DNA of 64,000 nt from Catonia carolina (lineage: Eukaryota > Arthropoda > Insecta > Hemiptera > Achilidae). Shown here piece by piece: positions 11,001-20,983 of the stretch; the stretch's first letter is position 1, and every line of letters begins with the position of its first letter. The stretch spans positions 90,808,469 through 90,872,468 of the forward strand of contig JAQMRL010000003.1 of NCBI GenBank assembly GCA_035578175.1, read 5' to 3'. The translations under genes and the position numbers were made by a program. The notes under the pieces were generated by a model. The model had not been told where the DNA came from and did no database searches. It was given only the letters and a program-made list of their open reading frames with translations.

Positions 11001-12820
11001 TCTTACAAATAATAGAAAATAATTTTCAAACACCATCACGAAGAAGAAAGGACTGAACGAACGAGCGACTCTTAGTGCAACGATGTAATGTAATTTAAAT
11101 TAAAAATGTCATGTAATAAATTACAAACTCTTGTAATCAGAGGACGATATAACTTACTTTGAACAAAAACCTCTTATTTGAATAGAGTATTACATTTCTT
11201 CTTATCAATTTAGAGTTTTTTTTTTATATTACATCTAAATACCTTTTAAAAATTACAACGTAGAAATACAATATTTATTTTTTAAATAATTTCATTCCGT
11301 CTTGGTTATACAAATTCCTCTTACATTGATTGTGTGTTGATGTTTATCTTTTATTTACTGATTAATCTGGTCATACTTCGATCGACATTCAATAACATCG
11401 TGACATTTTTAATGTATGATTTAGAATAACGGCGTATAAAAATAAGTATAATCAGAACGTTCCAAATGACAGCAAACAAAATTCGATATTTCAGAATGTA
11501 TTTAGATCAGGAATTATGTAGCAAATACACTACAATTACCAATTAACAAAATGAAGCTGTAACGCAGATTGTGACAAACAATCAAAATAACCCATTACTT
11601 CAAAAATCATGACGTACAAGACAATATTCCAACCGATCCGGATGTATAGCACTCAGATTTAAGGTGCAGCATAATTTCACGAAAACGATCTTTCAAAACT
11701 ATATTCTTACCAACTTCCTTAGTTACGAATTCAATAAAACAGTACACGATGGCTTATACGTCCCTTACAACAACGTTATGTTTCTGAAATTATACTTCTC
11801 GTTCAGAGATAGACTTCGAAATCATAATTATTTTGTAATACGCCACATAAATTCCCCTGATCTACCAAGATCACACAAAAACGACGGAAATGCCTATGGA
11901 GAACTTACATTAACAAGTTGTAGGTAAATATGTAATTAAAAATTTCAAGTTAATATAGTTTTAACTATCTGAAGGACTATTACTCGATGGTATCCTTTAA
12001 GCCATTAACGTGTTTATTTTCCATCTGATACACTTTCTGAAAAACGAGTTGGCAAGTTTTATTTATCTTTTTCAAAATTAAATTAATTAAATTAGAAAAA
12101 ATAACATGAGAATATAAAACAAAATATAAATAGTTACACATTGATTTTCTTATTCAAGGGAAATACACATAAAAATTAATTCCGTTGTATTATACCATGA
12201 ACAGTATGTTACTGAAAATGTTAAGCCACTAGTTAAAATTCCCTTTACTTCCGTAAATTTCATTCCGACTCTACCTTTGTAAAGTAGGCTTACTACGGCA
12301 AACAATGATGTTTTAGTAACGGAGAATCATCCGTTGCGAAGGTAACGTTAACGAAGGAAGCTTCCCACTATCTCCATCGCACTTTATGTATAAATACAGT
12401 AATATTATATCTCCCTTATTTTAACCACTACCTGTACGTTACATCTGTTGAATTAAGTAGTATATTTAAAATTTTTTTAAAAATCCTAAAAATAATATTT
12501 TTACGATTTGCGTGTCATGAAAACTTCCAGGTGGTAATATTGTTTCTAATACATTATGAGTGACAGGTAAAACAACATCAGTGAGAGCATTATATGTTTA
12601 TTAGATGCTTTTTAGACGCTTAGAGTAGATCGCTTTAGACCCTTTTCCCATCCGTTTAAATCTCGATCTCATCTACCATTGAGGTAAAATATTAACTTGT
12701 ACAACAATTTGATGAAACCATTTTGCACGTTCGGAATTCAGATATGCAGCACCTGTGTTGAACAAATCAATATTCATAAACAAATTAAAAAGGATTCAGG
12801 TGTTACAATCTAGATACTTA
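8046..12820. other. Long AT-rich stretch, no gene seen
   Basis: About 4.8 kb without a recognisable gene. Frames at 10251-10439 (62 codons, C/T-rich strand) and 11664-11927 (87 codons) are the only ones standing out by composition. Neither has a motif I recognise, and neither has convincing splice-site or promoter context. A pyrimidine-biased patch occupies about 10230-10430. Confidence 0.5.
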
Positions 12821-12976
12821 AAAATTACCACTGGAGCATCTTGAAACACAAAAAACGACACCCTTTACTTGACCCTTACCATGCCCTACCTAAACGACGT
12901 TACATGACGGCTTTAAAAATGTATAAATTCCATAATAAATTACAAAATCATACAAATAATTTTGCTCGATATACGG
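12821..12976 (+). pseudogene. Duplicated ORF fragment, copy A, 5' part
   Basis: Near-identical (about three differences) to 16534-16690, with open coding potential reading HPLLDPYHALPKRRYMTALK then MYKFHNKLQNHTNNFARYT. I do not recognise the protein. The copy is split after ...TATACGG by the LTR element at 12977-15493 and resumes at 15494. Together the two parts match 16534-16730 without a gap, so this was an uninterrupted copy before the insertion. No start codon context or splice sites support an active gene. Confidence 0.6.
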
Positions 12977-13581
12977 TGCAATATGGCAAATTTACTGGAC
13001 ATCTGGAGTTGTTTATTTTTTGAGTCTATTAAAATAATAAACATCTCCAGCTGATTGAAAAATTAATACTTTAAAATTATTTAATTCACATTCACAAAAT
13101 TATTTAAAAGAGTTATTTATCTGAGTTACTAGGCAACTAAAGAAGAAGTTAAGATTTTGTACAAATTATTTTAGTGAGGGACAAGATGGCGAACAGAATG
13201 GGCAGGTCCCTCATTCATCCATTAAATGTAGTGAATTTGTTTAGTTTATGATATTCGGGATATTTAATAAACAAGTGAGTCTTAAATATTTTTACATTAT
13301 ACTGTTTTATTTGTGTATTTCATTGTCATTTATAACATTGAATCCAGACTATAGGCCTATTATTATTATTCGTTACCAACAAATGTTAGTATGGTTGAAA
13401 TGAAAATAGGTGTCACTAGACATGTTAATAGTAATAAATTAACTGTTGATAACTTTCTATCAGATGCAACTGACAGTAGTGGCAGTGATCACACTACAAA
13501 TATTTAATCTCTTATGAGAAGATAATATAATTATTCTTTCAAATTGTCGATCCCTTATGAGGATATATTTAGTTCTTTTCA
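12977..13581 (+). repeat. Left long terminal repeat (605 bp)
   Basis: Starts TGCAATATGG and ends TTCTTTTCA. It contains a small ORF (about 13392-13508) reading MVEMKIGVTRHVN and ending SGSDHTTNI, and a motif CAAGATGGCGAACAGAATGG also found, diverged and inverted, in the internal block. No clear TATA box was chosen among several AT-rich candidates. Confidence 0.85.
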
Positions 13582-13583
13582 AA

Positions 13584-13608
13584 TTGGCATCCCTTTTGGG
13601 GATGCCAA
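13584..13608 (+). other. Perfect hairpin directly inside the left LTR
   Basis: TTGGCATCCC, a 5-nt loop, then GGGATGCCAA: ten uninterrupted pairs, two bases after the LTR ends in CA. This is where a primer-binding site is expected, and the TGG start is compatible with one. The self-complementarity is unusual for a simple tRNA-complementary site. I cannot name a matching tRNA. Confidence 0.75.
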
Positions 13609-13611
13609 ATT

Positions 13612-14196
13612 TGTAAGAAACTATCGTTTCCCACCACAAGGATATGCCGAAATTCAAAAAAATTAACCTTATTCCAAGGGTTTGAATTCAAACCTTTCTG
13701 TGCAAATTTTATTTCCGGTTCGACATCGTCAACTTTACATTGATTAAATAAACTCAAGTTGTTGAATAAATTTTATTTAAATGATTTTGAATATTTTCGT
13801 AACAATTGATTAGTGTATATTTTATTTTTACATGTATAAATTTTATCACTGTTATATTTTATCTGATACTTTACAAAACGTGTATGATGTGTTTTAAGTT
13901 TTACTGTCCCTTTTATATCGTCATTTTTAAACTATATGTCTCGTCTATATCATGTATTTTAATTTAAACTTTTTCATTCTGTGGCCCGTCCATCTTGCTC
14001 GATGTTCGGAACCACACTCCCCCTTTCTTCACAAAATTCACAGTTATTCTTTTTTATAGTTTCCTAGCAACCATATAAATAACTCTTTTCAATATTTTTT
14101 TGGTAGTATAAATTAGATAGTTTTTAAAAGTGTTTACCTTCCAGTCAGCTGGAGTTTGTTTATACTCTCAACTAGAGCAAACATAAACAGATTTAA
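13612..14196 (-). repeat. Inverted LTR-like block inside the element, copy 1
   Basis: Nearly identical to 19645-20228. Read on the minus strand, its first 200 bp align with the element's own LTR: CTCCAGCTGA, AAAGAGTTATTTAT, CTAGG-AACT and CAAGATGG occur in the same order. On the minus strand it reads TG...CA from TGTTTATG to TTCTTACA, though both copies share a few bases (GATTTAA on the plus strand) beyond that point. It may be a related solo LTR that landed in reverse inside the element, or an ancestral inverted component. Confidence 0.65.
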
Positions 14197-14656
14197 ACCA
14201 TATGAAGATGATGTTGAACTGGAAACAAATACTTATGCCAGTGCCAGTCAAAACGATTTAAAATCACCAGGAGGAAAGAGAAGTAGTGTAAATCGAAGGG
14301 TGTCAACCTTAGATGAAACAGAGGATGATGAAAAAGTACCAGCACAAGTTAGTACCAGGAGCAGTTCAGCTTAAAATCTGGATGAGATAGGGAAAAGAAA
14401 CAGCCATTCAACCAAAAGTAATGTACAAAACAAAGAAAAAAGAAGTACCGTAAAAGTTAAACAAATACCTGGATTAATAGAGGTAATAGAATCTGAAATT
14501 GTATTACAAAATGTATTCTATAGTATAAAAAGTGATGGACGGGATGAAGGAGAAGGTTTGTTGTATATGTATGTCTATGATGTTTATTTGAACCTTTATT
14601 TAGTTAATGTATATGTATATTTGGTAGTTCACAGTTCCTATTTATCAGTTTATTAA
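14156..14656 (+). pseudogene. Internal ORF remnant of the LTR element
   Basis: A frame beginning MFILSTRANINRF runs into a polar, acidic and serine-rich stretch (RFKPYEDDVELETN, DETEDDEKVPAQVSTR), meets one TAA at 14372-14374, then stays open to 14656 with KRSTVKVKQIPGLIEVIESE. The composition resembles a degenerate gag-like or accessory protein but no zinc knuckle or catalytic motif is visible. The first 13 codons lie in the inverted LTR-like block, so the true start is probably elsewhere. Confidence 0.4.
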
Positions 14657-14888
14657 GTTTTGTTCTATTAATCTTTTGTTTAATCACAATAAGTGTAAAA
14701 AATTTTTGATGTACATTATGTTGGGTTATAGTTTGTTTATAGTTTATAGTTTATTTGGTTAGTAGAATTGTAAGGTCGCTTAGTAACAATTTTTAAAACA
14801 TTTTGGAATTAAATTTATCAAACAAATTCAAAATTTAGATTATCATAAAAATTTCTTTTTGTTTTCAAAATTTTATTGTGGGGATATT

Positions 14889-15493
14889 TGTAATATGGCA
14901 TATTTACTGGACATCTGGAGTTGTTTATTTTTTGAGTCTATTAAAATAATAAACATCTCCAGCTGATTGAAAAATTAATACTTTAAAATTATTTAATTCA
15001 CATTCACAAAATTATTTAAAAGAGTTATTTATCTGAGTTACTAGGCAACTAAAGAAGAAGTTAAGATTTTGTACAAATTATTTTAGTGAGGGACAAGATG
15101 GCGAACAGAATGGGCAGGTCCCTCATTCATCCATTAAATGTAGTGAATTTGTTTAGTTTATGATATTCGGGATATTTAATAAACAAGTGAGTCTTAAATA
15201 TTTTTACATTATACTGTTTTATTTGTGTATTTCATTGTCATTTATAACATTGAATCCAGACTATAGGCCTATTATTATTATTCGTTACCAACAAATGTTA
15301 GTATGGTTGAAATGAAAATAGGTGTCACTAGACATGTTAATAGTAATAAATTAACTGTTGATAACTTTCTATCAGATGCAACTGACAGTAGTGGCAGTGA
15401 TCACACTACAAATATTTAATCTCTTATGAGAAGATAATATAATTATTCTTTCAAATTGTCGATCCCTTATGAGAATATATTTAGTTTTTTTCA
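14889..15493 (+). repeat. Right long terminal repeat (605 bp)
   Basis: Starts TGTAATATGG and ends TTTTTTTCA, immediately followed by the target duplication ACGG. It matches the left repeat except for four substitutions: two near the start, two near the end. A weakly purine-rich GTGGGGATATT precedes it in place of a strong polypurine tract. Confidence 0.85.
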
Positions 15494-15538
15494 ACGGCAA
15501 ATCCAAAATTTCCAAATGTTAGATGCCTTCGACGTTTT
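15494..15538 (+). pseudogene. Duplicated ORF fragment, copy A, 3' part
   Basis: Resumes the reading interrupted at 12976 and continues NPKFPNVRCLRRF, then hits TAG where homology to copy B ends (after GACGTTTT). Confirms that the LTR element is an insertion. Confidence 0.6.
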
Positions 15539-16533
15539 TAGTGTAGGATTTCCTTCATAAATATTATTTTTCTATTTCATGGCATCATCTTCACCATCAT
15601 ATCTTTCAAACTTCTCCATGGTCGACGCTGCCATTATTTTTCATCGAATTCGTCTCCAGGGTAAGGTGACTACATCATCTTAAAGAAAAATTTGCTGGGT
15701 GTGACTTTTCCTTCCACGCCTAACTAATACTTTCATACAATATTAAAACTATTAAAACAATATAAGGCAATATGAAAACTGTTAAAATTAGGATTTTTTT
15801 TAATTTTTTAATTTCAAATTTTTCGTTTCTAGTAACTGTGATTATACAGTGAATAGTTCTTGATTTTAAATTAAAGGCAAATAACAATTTCAATAACTTA
15901 GAATCTTCTGATTCAATCCAAATTTTATTACATATTTTGTGATTCTCCAATTCCTTTCCCGGACTTTTAAAGTTAGTTCAAAACGTGGTGACGCTTCGTC
16001 CCGCCACTCAAAATATAATTTGATGGTTGTTGGGGTACGACACTCACTCCCACGCGCAGGGCAAAACAGTGTTATTTACTTAATTCCCTCCACTTAGCGT
16101 TGTTTTGAACTCATAGTGTAATTTTATGTTTATTTACTTTAATATTCTCCACTTTTAAAATGTACTACAGTTTGGATTTTGGCGATTGTTCATTAATTTT
16201 TGTAGTAATTAGTTGTGCAATAAATTGAAATTGCATTTCGTTTAGCCAATACCTTATTTAATTTTTAATTTTGTACTAAGTAGTTTACCAGTGTATTGTG
16301 CAGTTAAGTGTAAATTAATCAGGAAACCTTAACAAATCGGAAAACATTAGACACAAAATATTATTCTGAGAATTCACTGAGAATTTTTATACATTTTGAA
16401 AAAGGAACTATAGGCCGATTATTTTAATGAAAGTTAAGAAAGATTAATTTACCTACGTATATCTTATACAGCGGTCAGCGCTATTTTTAAGATAATAAAA
16501 CTAATAAAGGTGTAGATAAGGATTTTACATCAC
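15539..16533. other. Spacer with one small GC-richer patch
   Basis: Mostly AT-rich. A patch at about 15970-16075 is richer in CG dinucleotides (CGTGGTGACGCTTCGTCCCG) but carries no ORF or RNA signature I recognise. The 76-codon minus-strand frame at 15720-15950 looks compositional. Confidence 0.4.
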
Positions 16534-16781
16534 AAAATTACCACTGGAGCATCTTGGAACACCAAAAACGACACCCTTTACTTGACCCTTACCATGCCCT
16601 ATCTAAACGACGTTACATGACGGCTTTAAAAATGTATAAATTCCATAATAAATTACAAAATCATACAAATAATTTTGCTCGATATACGGCAAATCCAAAA
16701 TTTCCAAATGTTAGATGCCTTCGACGTTTTGTGATTCTACATCACAAAAAAGAGCTGTGGAGAGTCTATAAAGCAAGTTAG
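16534..16781 (+). pseudogene. Duplicated ORF fragment, copy B (uninterrupted)
   Basis: Same sequence as copy A for about 197 bp, then continuing VILHHKKELWRVYKAS and stop. The whole frame is open from upstream of 16534 to 16781. I do not recognise the protein. A 12-bp direct repeat TACATCACAAAA flanks it (16526-16537 and 16738-16749), compatible with retroposition, although the downstream copy lies inside the open frame. It serves as the empty-site control for the LTR insertion. Confidence 0.5.
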
Positions 16782-16856
16782 AATATAATTATGTTTATGA
16801 CTACCATACAGTAGAAGGTTATTTCAGCAGCTGACTCCAGTTCCTACTCAGCCGTA

Positions 16857-17227
16857 GAGCGGACGGCAAATAAGCTTGCCGGTGTAACTGCGCGAACAGT
16901 TCGGATTCAGTCGGTAGATTTCGTGTCATAGTAACGAACTGCCTATTAAATCACAGGCGCTGAACGATGTAAATTATCATCTATTAGCGACTTTAAAAAC
17001 ATTCAATTGTAAACATTGCACACAACAATTAACGCCTACAACATACAACACATTACAGACTAATGTTTTCAGGTCATCTGATATTAACGTTGCGAGAGCG
17101 AAGTGATTCTGATCACAGCTAGTATAGCACTGACCCCCACCACTCGTTGAGACAACCGAGCGCACCAATACCAAAATAAAACTTCTGCACACTTTAGAAA
17201 ACCGGCAAGCTTATTTGGCGTCCGCTC
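16857..17227. mobile_element. 371-bp MITE with TA target duplication
   Basis: Terminal inverted repeats of 27 bp with one mismatch: GAGCGGACGGCAAATAAGC... on the left and its complement, ending GTCCGCTC, on the right. TA dinucleotides flank both ends (16855-16856 and 17228-17229), as expected for a Tc1/mariner-type transposase. The interior has no transposase coding capacity. The 71-codon minus-strand frame inside is probably fortuitous. The mobilising family is not visible in this window. Confidence 0.8.
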
Positions 17228-18524
17228 TACTACGTGTTTCATTCAAGTTTTACAACATTTAGGATGTACTCCGTTTCTCACGTTATCATGTAACTTTCAC
17301 ATTATAAGCTAATATATGACTCTATATTATGAGATGTCTCTAAATTAGAAATGTGAACGTTGTTTAGAACAACCAAGCAAAACATTACCCAACTGACAGA
17401 GCATTTTGAGCAATTCATTTCTAATTATTTTGCAACTTCCGTCGCTTATGGACCACATTGCAACGGAAAGGGTCCGGAATCGTATTTCCGGCTGTGGTAT
17501 GGAAGTTATAAATCGTTAAAACACACCGTATCTCATAGCAGCCATTTATAACCAAAGCAGTAGGTTAGTTAAGTAAACTAAACAATACACCGTATGCACT
17601 AAAACCACCATTTCATTAAAAAAAAAGTATTAAACTAATTAATTTGTACTTCCGTGACTTAAATTGTAGTTAAACAGAGACAAAGTATATGAAATAAGAT
17701 TTAATGGAAATGTTGGTACGGAATTGCAAGTCCGTCGAATTTAATTTTAATAATGTTATATTACCTATTATTTTAGAATAATGACGTAAAATATAATAAT
17801 CTCTTTAATTTTGGACGTTTTTGAAATTACTAAGTCCTCTGTCGAATACATTGTTTCAATACACAGAATAAAATTTACAATCTGTCCGCGCGGGGAAAAT
17901 AAGAAAATGGTTTAACTAATGGAAATAACTTACTAGAAGAGAACCTAGCGACATACTTTCTTAACAAAATAGTATGTATTTAAAAAAAATAAAAAATTTA
18001 AAAATCTGATCCACCAAATTTGTGAAACAGATATAAATACAGCATCTTTTTTAACTGATCTCAGATAAAAAACAAAATAGTAGACTAAATAAATAAAAAA
18101 ATAAACATTTTATGTTTTATAAAAAGTCTCTTAACTTAAAACAGTCTTCAAATAATTGTTTAAAGTTTAAAAAATAGGCCTATTACAACTTAAAGGCAGC
18201 ATTTCAATAACACCACGTATAGGTTATAATAAAACAATGACTTACTTTTTAAGTACAGTATGTCATTGTTTAAAGCAGCTCGCAAACGATGCGAAGAAAC
18301 TGTTCAGAAAAAATTACGGACGTTTATAAGTAAAAATACAGTAGAGTATACAGTGAGTATCCTATGTTAACAATATAATTTTATAATGTAAAAAGTTTAC
18401 TTTGTAGTAGCTACTACAAATTAGTTTATAAGTTGATAATTTAGCATGTAATTTATTTTGTTGTTCATTAATACGTTTCCTTTCTCTAAATTTTGTGATT
18501 TTTGCTTTTTAATGCTCTATGAAT
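17228..18524. other. AT-rich stretch, no gene seen
   Basis: A 63-codon frame at 17360-17551 has somewhat more balanced composition but no recognisable motif. Nothing else found. Confidence 0.5.
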
Positions 18525-18641
18525 TGTTGCCAACTGCCCCCACCATTATCAGCGCCTGCAGACGGTCCCAGAACCTGCCTGCCGCGGGGAGCGCAGCCAG
18601 CAATGCCTCCCCTCCATCATGAAGTGGACTCGCCGGTGGGG

Positions 18642-18648
18642 TATTTAA
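18642..18648 (+). promoter_or_regulatory. TATA-like box of LTR copy 2
   Basis: TATTTAA inside the GC-rich LTR, 374 nt before the start of the stem-loop. The matching distances are 377 nt in copy 3 and about 387 nt in copy 1, which supports a conserved promoter-to-3'-end spacing. Confidence 0.55.
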
Positions 18649-19015
18649 GCGGCTGCGCTGGACCGCGAGAGCACTCGCCGTCCAGCTCTGAACAGAGAAG
18701 AACAAGAAAGAAGACGAAAAGCCCAGCTGAGACCGGACGCACCATCCCTGGTCGACTAAAGGAAGCCCGTGCGTGCCTGATGGCACCACCAAAGACCGAG
18801 TTCAGCATGTGACCGGAAAGAACCGCTTTGGCCGCTTTACCGACCTAGGCCTAGGCCGACCCAACACTGAGAAGCTCTGGGGGCCACCAATGTCACGCTG
18901 CAGTGGGGACCCAACTGCCGCTGAGGAAGAGCTAGGCATGAACCCAGTAACCGAGCCGTCACTCTTCGGGCTCCGCTCTCAGCACGCCGGCTCGCCGCTT
19001 CCGACCACAAAAAAC

Positions 19016-19031
19016 GGCCCTTTTCAGGGCC
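19016..19031 (+). terminator. Histone-type 3' stem-loop (LTR copy 2)
   Basis: GGCCCT TTTC AGGGCC: six perfect pairs around a TTTC loop, preceded by AAAAC and followed by ACCAAA. This agrees position by position with the animal replication-dependent histone 3' stem-loop (GGYYCT TTYT/C AGRRCC then ACC). Downstream lies AAGGTTTCA, also present after the stem-loops of the other two LTRs, a candidate for a downstream element. Confidence 0.8.
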
Positions 19032-19084
19032 ACCAAACTCATAAGCAAGGTTTCACCACGTGTCGTTGGACCCGATCGGCGACA

Positions 19085-19644
19085 GAATAATATCATAGAT
19101 GGGGTAGCAACCATGGATTATCTGAAAAATAGTGTAACCAAAAAAGCCTCCGTCCCTTTTATTTTGTTTAAGGAGGGTTAGGCTGTAGTCGTATGTATAC
19201 ACATGAAAATAAATAAAGACAAATAAAATGAAAGGCATCCGTCATTTTAATGCATTTAGCGTCTTACTTACGGAATAAATCATATCTTAAAGTGCATTAT
19301 TGAGTACGTCATTAAGCTTATTAATAATAAGTTAGGATAAGTAACTTAAATGGAATTTATGTAACTTTATGACATTTAATTTTATTATTGTAGATGCATT
19401 AAGTTACCTTTCATACGGCATGTAAACGACATTGCAGCTACATAATATAAGCAGGTTGGTAAAGTGTTAAAAGTCATCCGTCTTAATAGCGCAGAACCAA
19501 TCTTACGCGGTTTATTTACCACCTGATCGAATGTAACGAACTTAGTATAAATATTGTACCACACGTTTTTGTGTTATTAATGCTAAACATATTAAAAAAT
19601 TATTTTATCGTGATTTCACTGTAGAAAATATAGCTCTAAAATCG
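19085..19644. other. AT-rich stretch, no gene seen
   Basis: Follows the target duplication of the solo LTR. No feature recognised. Confidence 0.5.
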
Positions 19645-20228
19645 TGTAAGAAACTATCGTTTCCCACCACAAGGATATGCCGAAATTCAAAAAGTAACCT
19701 TATTCCAAGGGTTTGAATTCAAACTTTTCTGTGCAAATTTTATTTCCGGTTCGACATCGTCAACTTTACATTGATTAAATAAACTCAAGTTGTTGAATAA
19801 ATTTTATTTAATGATTTTGAATATTTTCGTAACAATTGATTAGTGTATATTTTATTTTTACATGTATAAATTTTATCACTTTTATATTTTATCTGGTACT
19901 TTACAAAACGTGTATGATATGTTTTAAGTTTCACTGTCCCTTTTATATCGTCATTTTTTAACTATATGTCCCGTCTGTATTATGTATTTTAATTTAAACT
20001 TTTATTCATTCTGTGGCCCGTCCATCTTGCTCGTTGTTCGGAACCACACTCCTCCTTTCTTCACAAAATTCACAGTTATTCTTTTTTATAGTTTCCTAGC
20101 AACCATATAAATAACTCTTTTCAATATTTTTTTGGTAGTATAAATTAAATAGTTTTTAAAAGTGTTTACCTTCCAATCAGCTGGAGTTTGTTTATACTCT
20201 CAACTAGAGCAAACATAAACAGATTTAA
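19645..20228 (-). repeat. LTR-like block, copy 2 (solo)
   Basis: 584 bp nearly identical to 13612-14196 but standing alone, starting TGTAAGAAAC and ending CATAAACAGATTTAA on the plus strand. On the minus strand the TG...CA outline is LTR-like. No matching target duplication is visible: the left flank ends ATCG and the right flank starts CTGTG after the shared GATTTAA. Its existence outside the young LTR element shows the block is an independent dispersed repeat. Confidence 0.65.
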
Positions 20229-20983
20229 CTGTGGCTGGTTTGATTCGTTACAATCGTTTGAGTGTAAATCATAATCTTTGCCATATATATCAATGAAAAA
20301 GACGTATCTGGTGAATAATTTTGATTCTTACTCAGCCCCTTTTTGAGGTATTGAACATTAAAAATTCTTCTAATCGGCCGTTAGAAGTATTATTTTTAAT
20401 ATAGCTTTAAAATTATTGGGAAAGAGTTGTCAGGTTTAAAACTAAAGAACTATCCTGATGACATATCTATATAAAAAACACATTCAAAGCTGAACAATCA
20501 TGAGCGTCTCTCTAGTCGGGCTGATTACTTGTGCAGCAAGTCGTCCACTTGCTTTATGTAGGGCTTACAACTTATGTTAACAACGTTTTTATAGATTTAT
20601 TTTATTTGCGACCTATACCATGGATTTATGTTCACTATAACATGACAGTAAACAATTCAATGTATTTTTAGGTACATTTTCGCCTGTTATAATATGTGTA
20701 TTTCTTATTTGAATTGTTCCATTTACCGTTACGATTTACGCGTATTTTTTATATAATTTTAAACGACAAATAATATATTTTTAAAGTACATCTAAAAGTG
20801 TTAGTTATTTTGAATAAATACCTGCAAAGATACTAAATTCACGCAGCCTGATACTAAATTCAACTGTAGCCTGAAAACTCGTTAGAAATACTGAACGAGT
20901 ATACTATACGAGGGTAGAAGATCGTATGACGAAAATTCAAAATAAACTGTACAGTTACAAAGAAAAAACTTTCTGAGGGCTAT
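20229..20983. other. AT-rich stretch, no gene seen
   Basis: No gene, RNA or repeat terminus recognised. Confidence 0.5.

Larger units (their letters stand above)
12977..15493 (+). mobile_element. Young non-autonomous LTR retrotransposon
   Basis: Complete 2,517-bp insertion. Direct terminal repeats of exactly 605 bp (12977-13581 and 14889-15493) begin TG, end CA and differ at only four positions by my reading. The flanks carry the 4-bp target duplication ACGG (12973-12976 and 15494-15497), and the empty-site sequence is present intact at 16534-16730. The 1,307-bp interior has no reverse transcriptase, integrase or protease. It holds a perfect hairpin directly after the left repeat, a 585-bp block that resembles the LTR itself in reverse orientation, and a short acidic/serine-rich ORF remnant. 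It would need proteins supplied in trans. The low LTR divergence indicates a recent insertion. Confidence 0.85.
18525..19084 (+). mobile_element. GC-rich solo LTR with histone-type 3' stem-loop, copy 2
   Basis: Discrete 560-bp GC-rich unit that begins TGTTGCCAAC, ends GGCGACA and is flanked by the 4-bp target duplication GAAT (18521-18524 and 19085-19088). This defines it as a solo LTR of a retrovirus-like element, left by recombination between two LTRs. A TATA-like TATTTAA lies at 18642-18648 and a perfect histone-type stem-loop at 19016-19031, leaving about 50 nt to the LTR end. Overlapping open frames of 63-105 codons on both strands are a by-product of GC richness and share no motif with known proteins. 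The U3 and R sequences differ strongly from the copies at 4.0 and 55.7 kb, so it is a separate subfamily that kept the 3' signal. Confidence 0.85.

Noticed and set aside
11664..11927. 87-codon plus-strand ORF
   Set aside because: Composition slightly better than the surroundings but no recognisable family or supporting context.
12977..15493. Plant-type retrozyme or Penelope element
   Set aside because: No hammerhead core in the LTRs and no Penelope RT or GIY-YIG; TG...CA ends with a 4-bp target duplication fit an ordinary LTR element better.
18519..19090. Overlapping open frames of 63-105 codons on both strands
   Set aside because: They lie in a GC-rich solo LTR where stop codons are rare in all frames; no motif, no conservation with the related LTRs.
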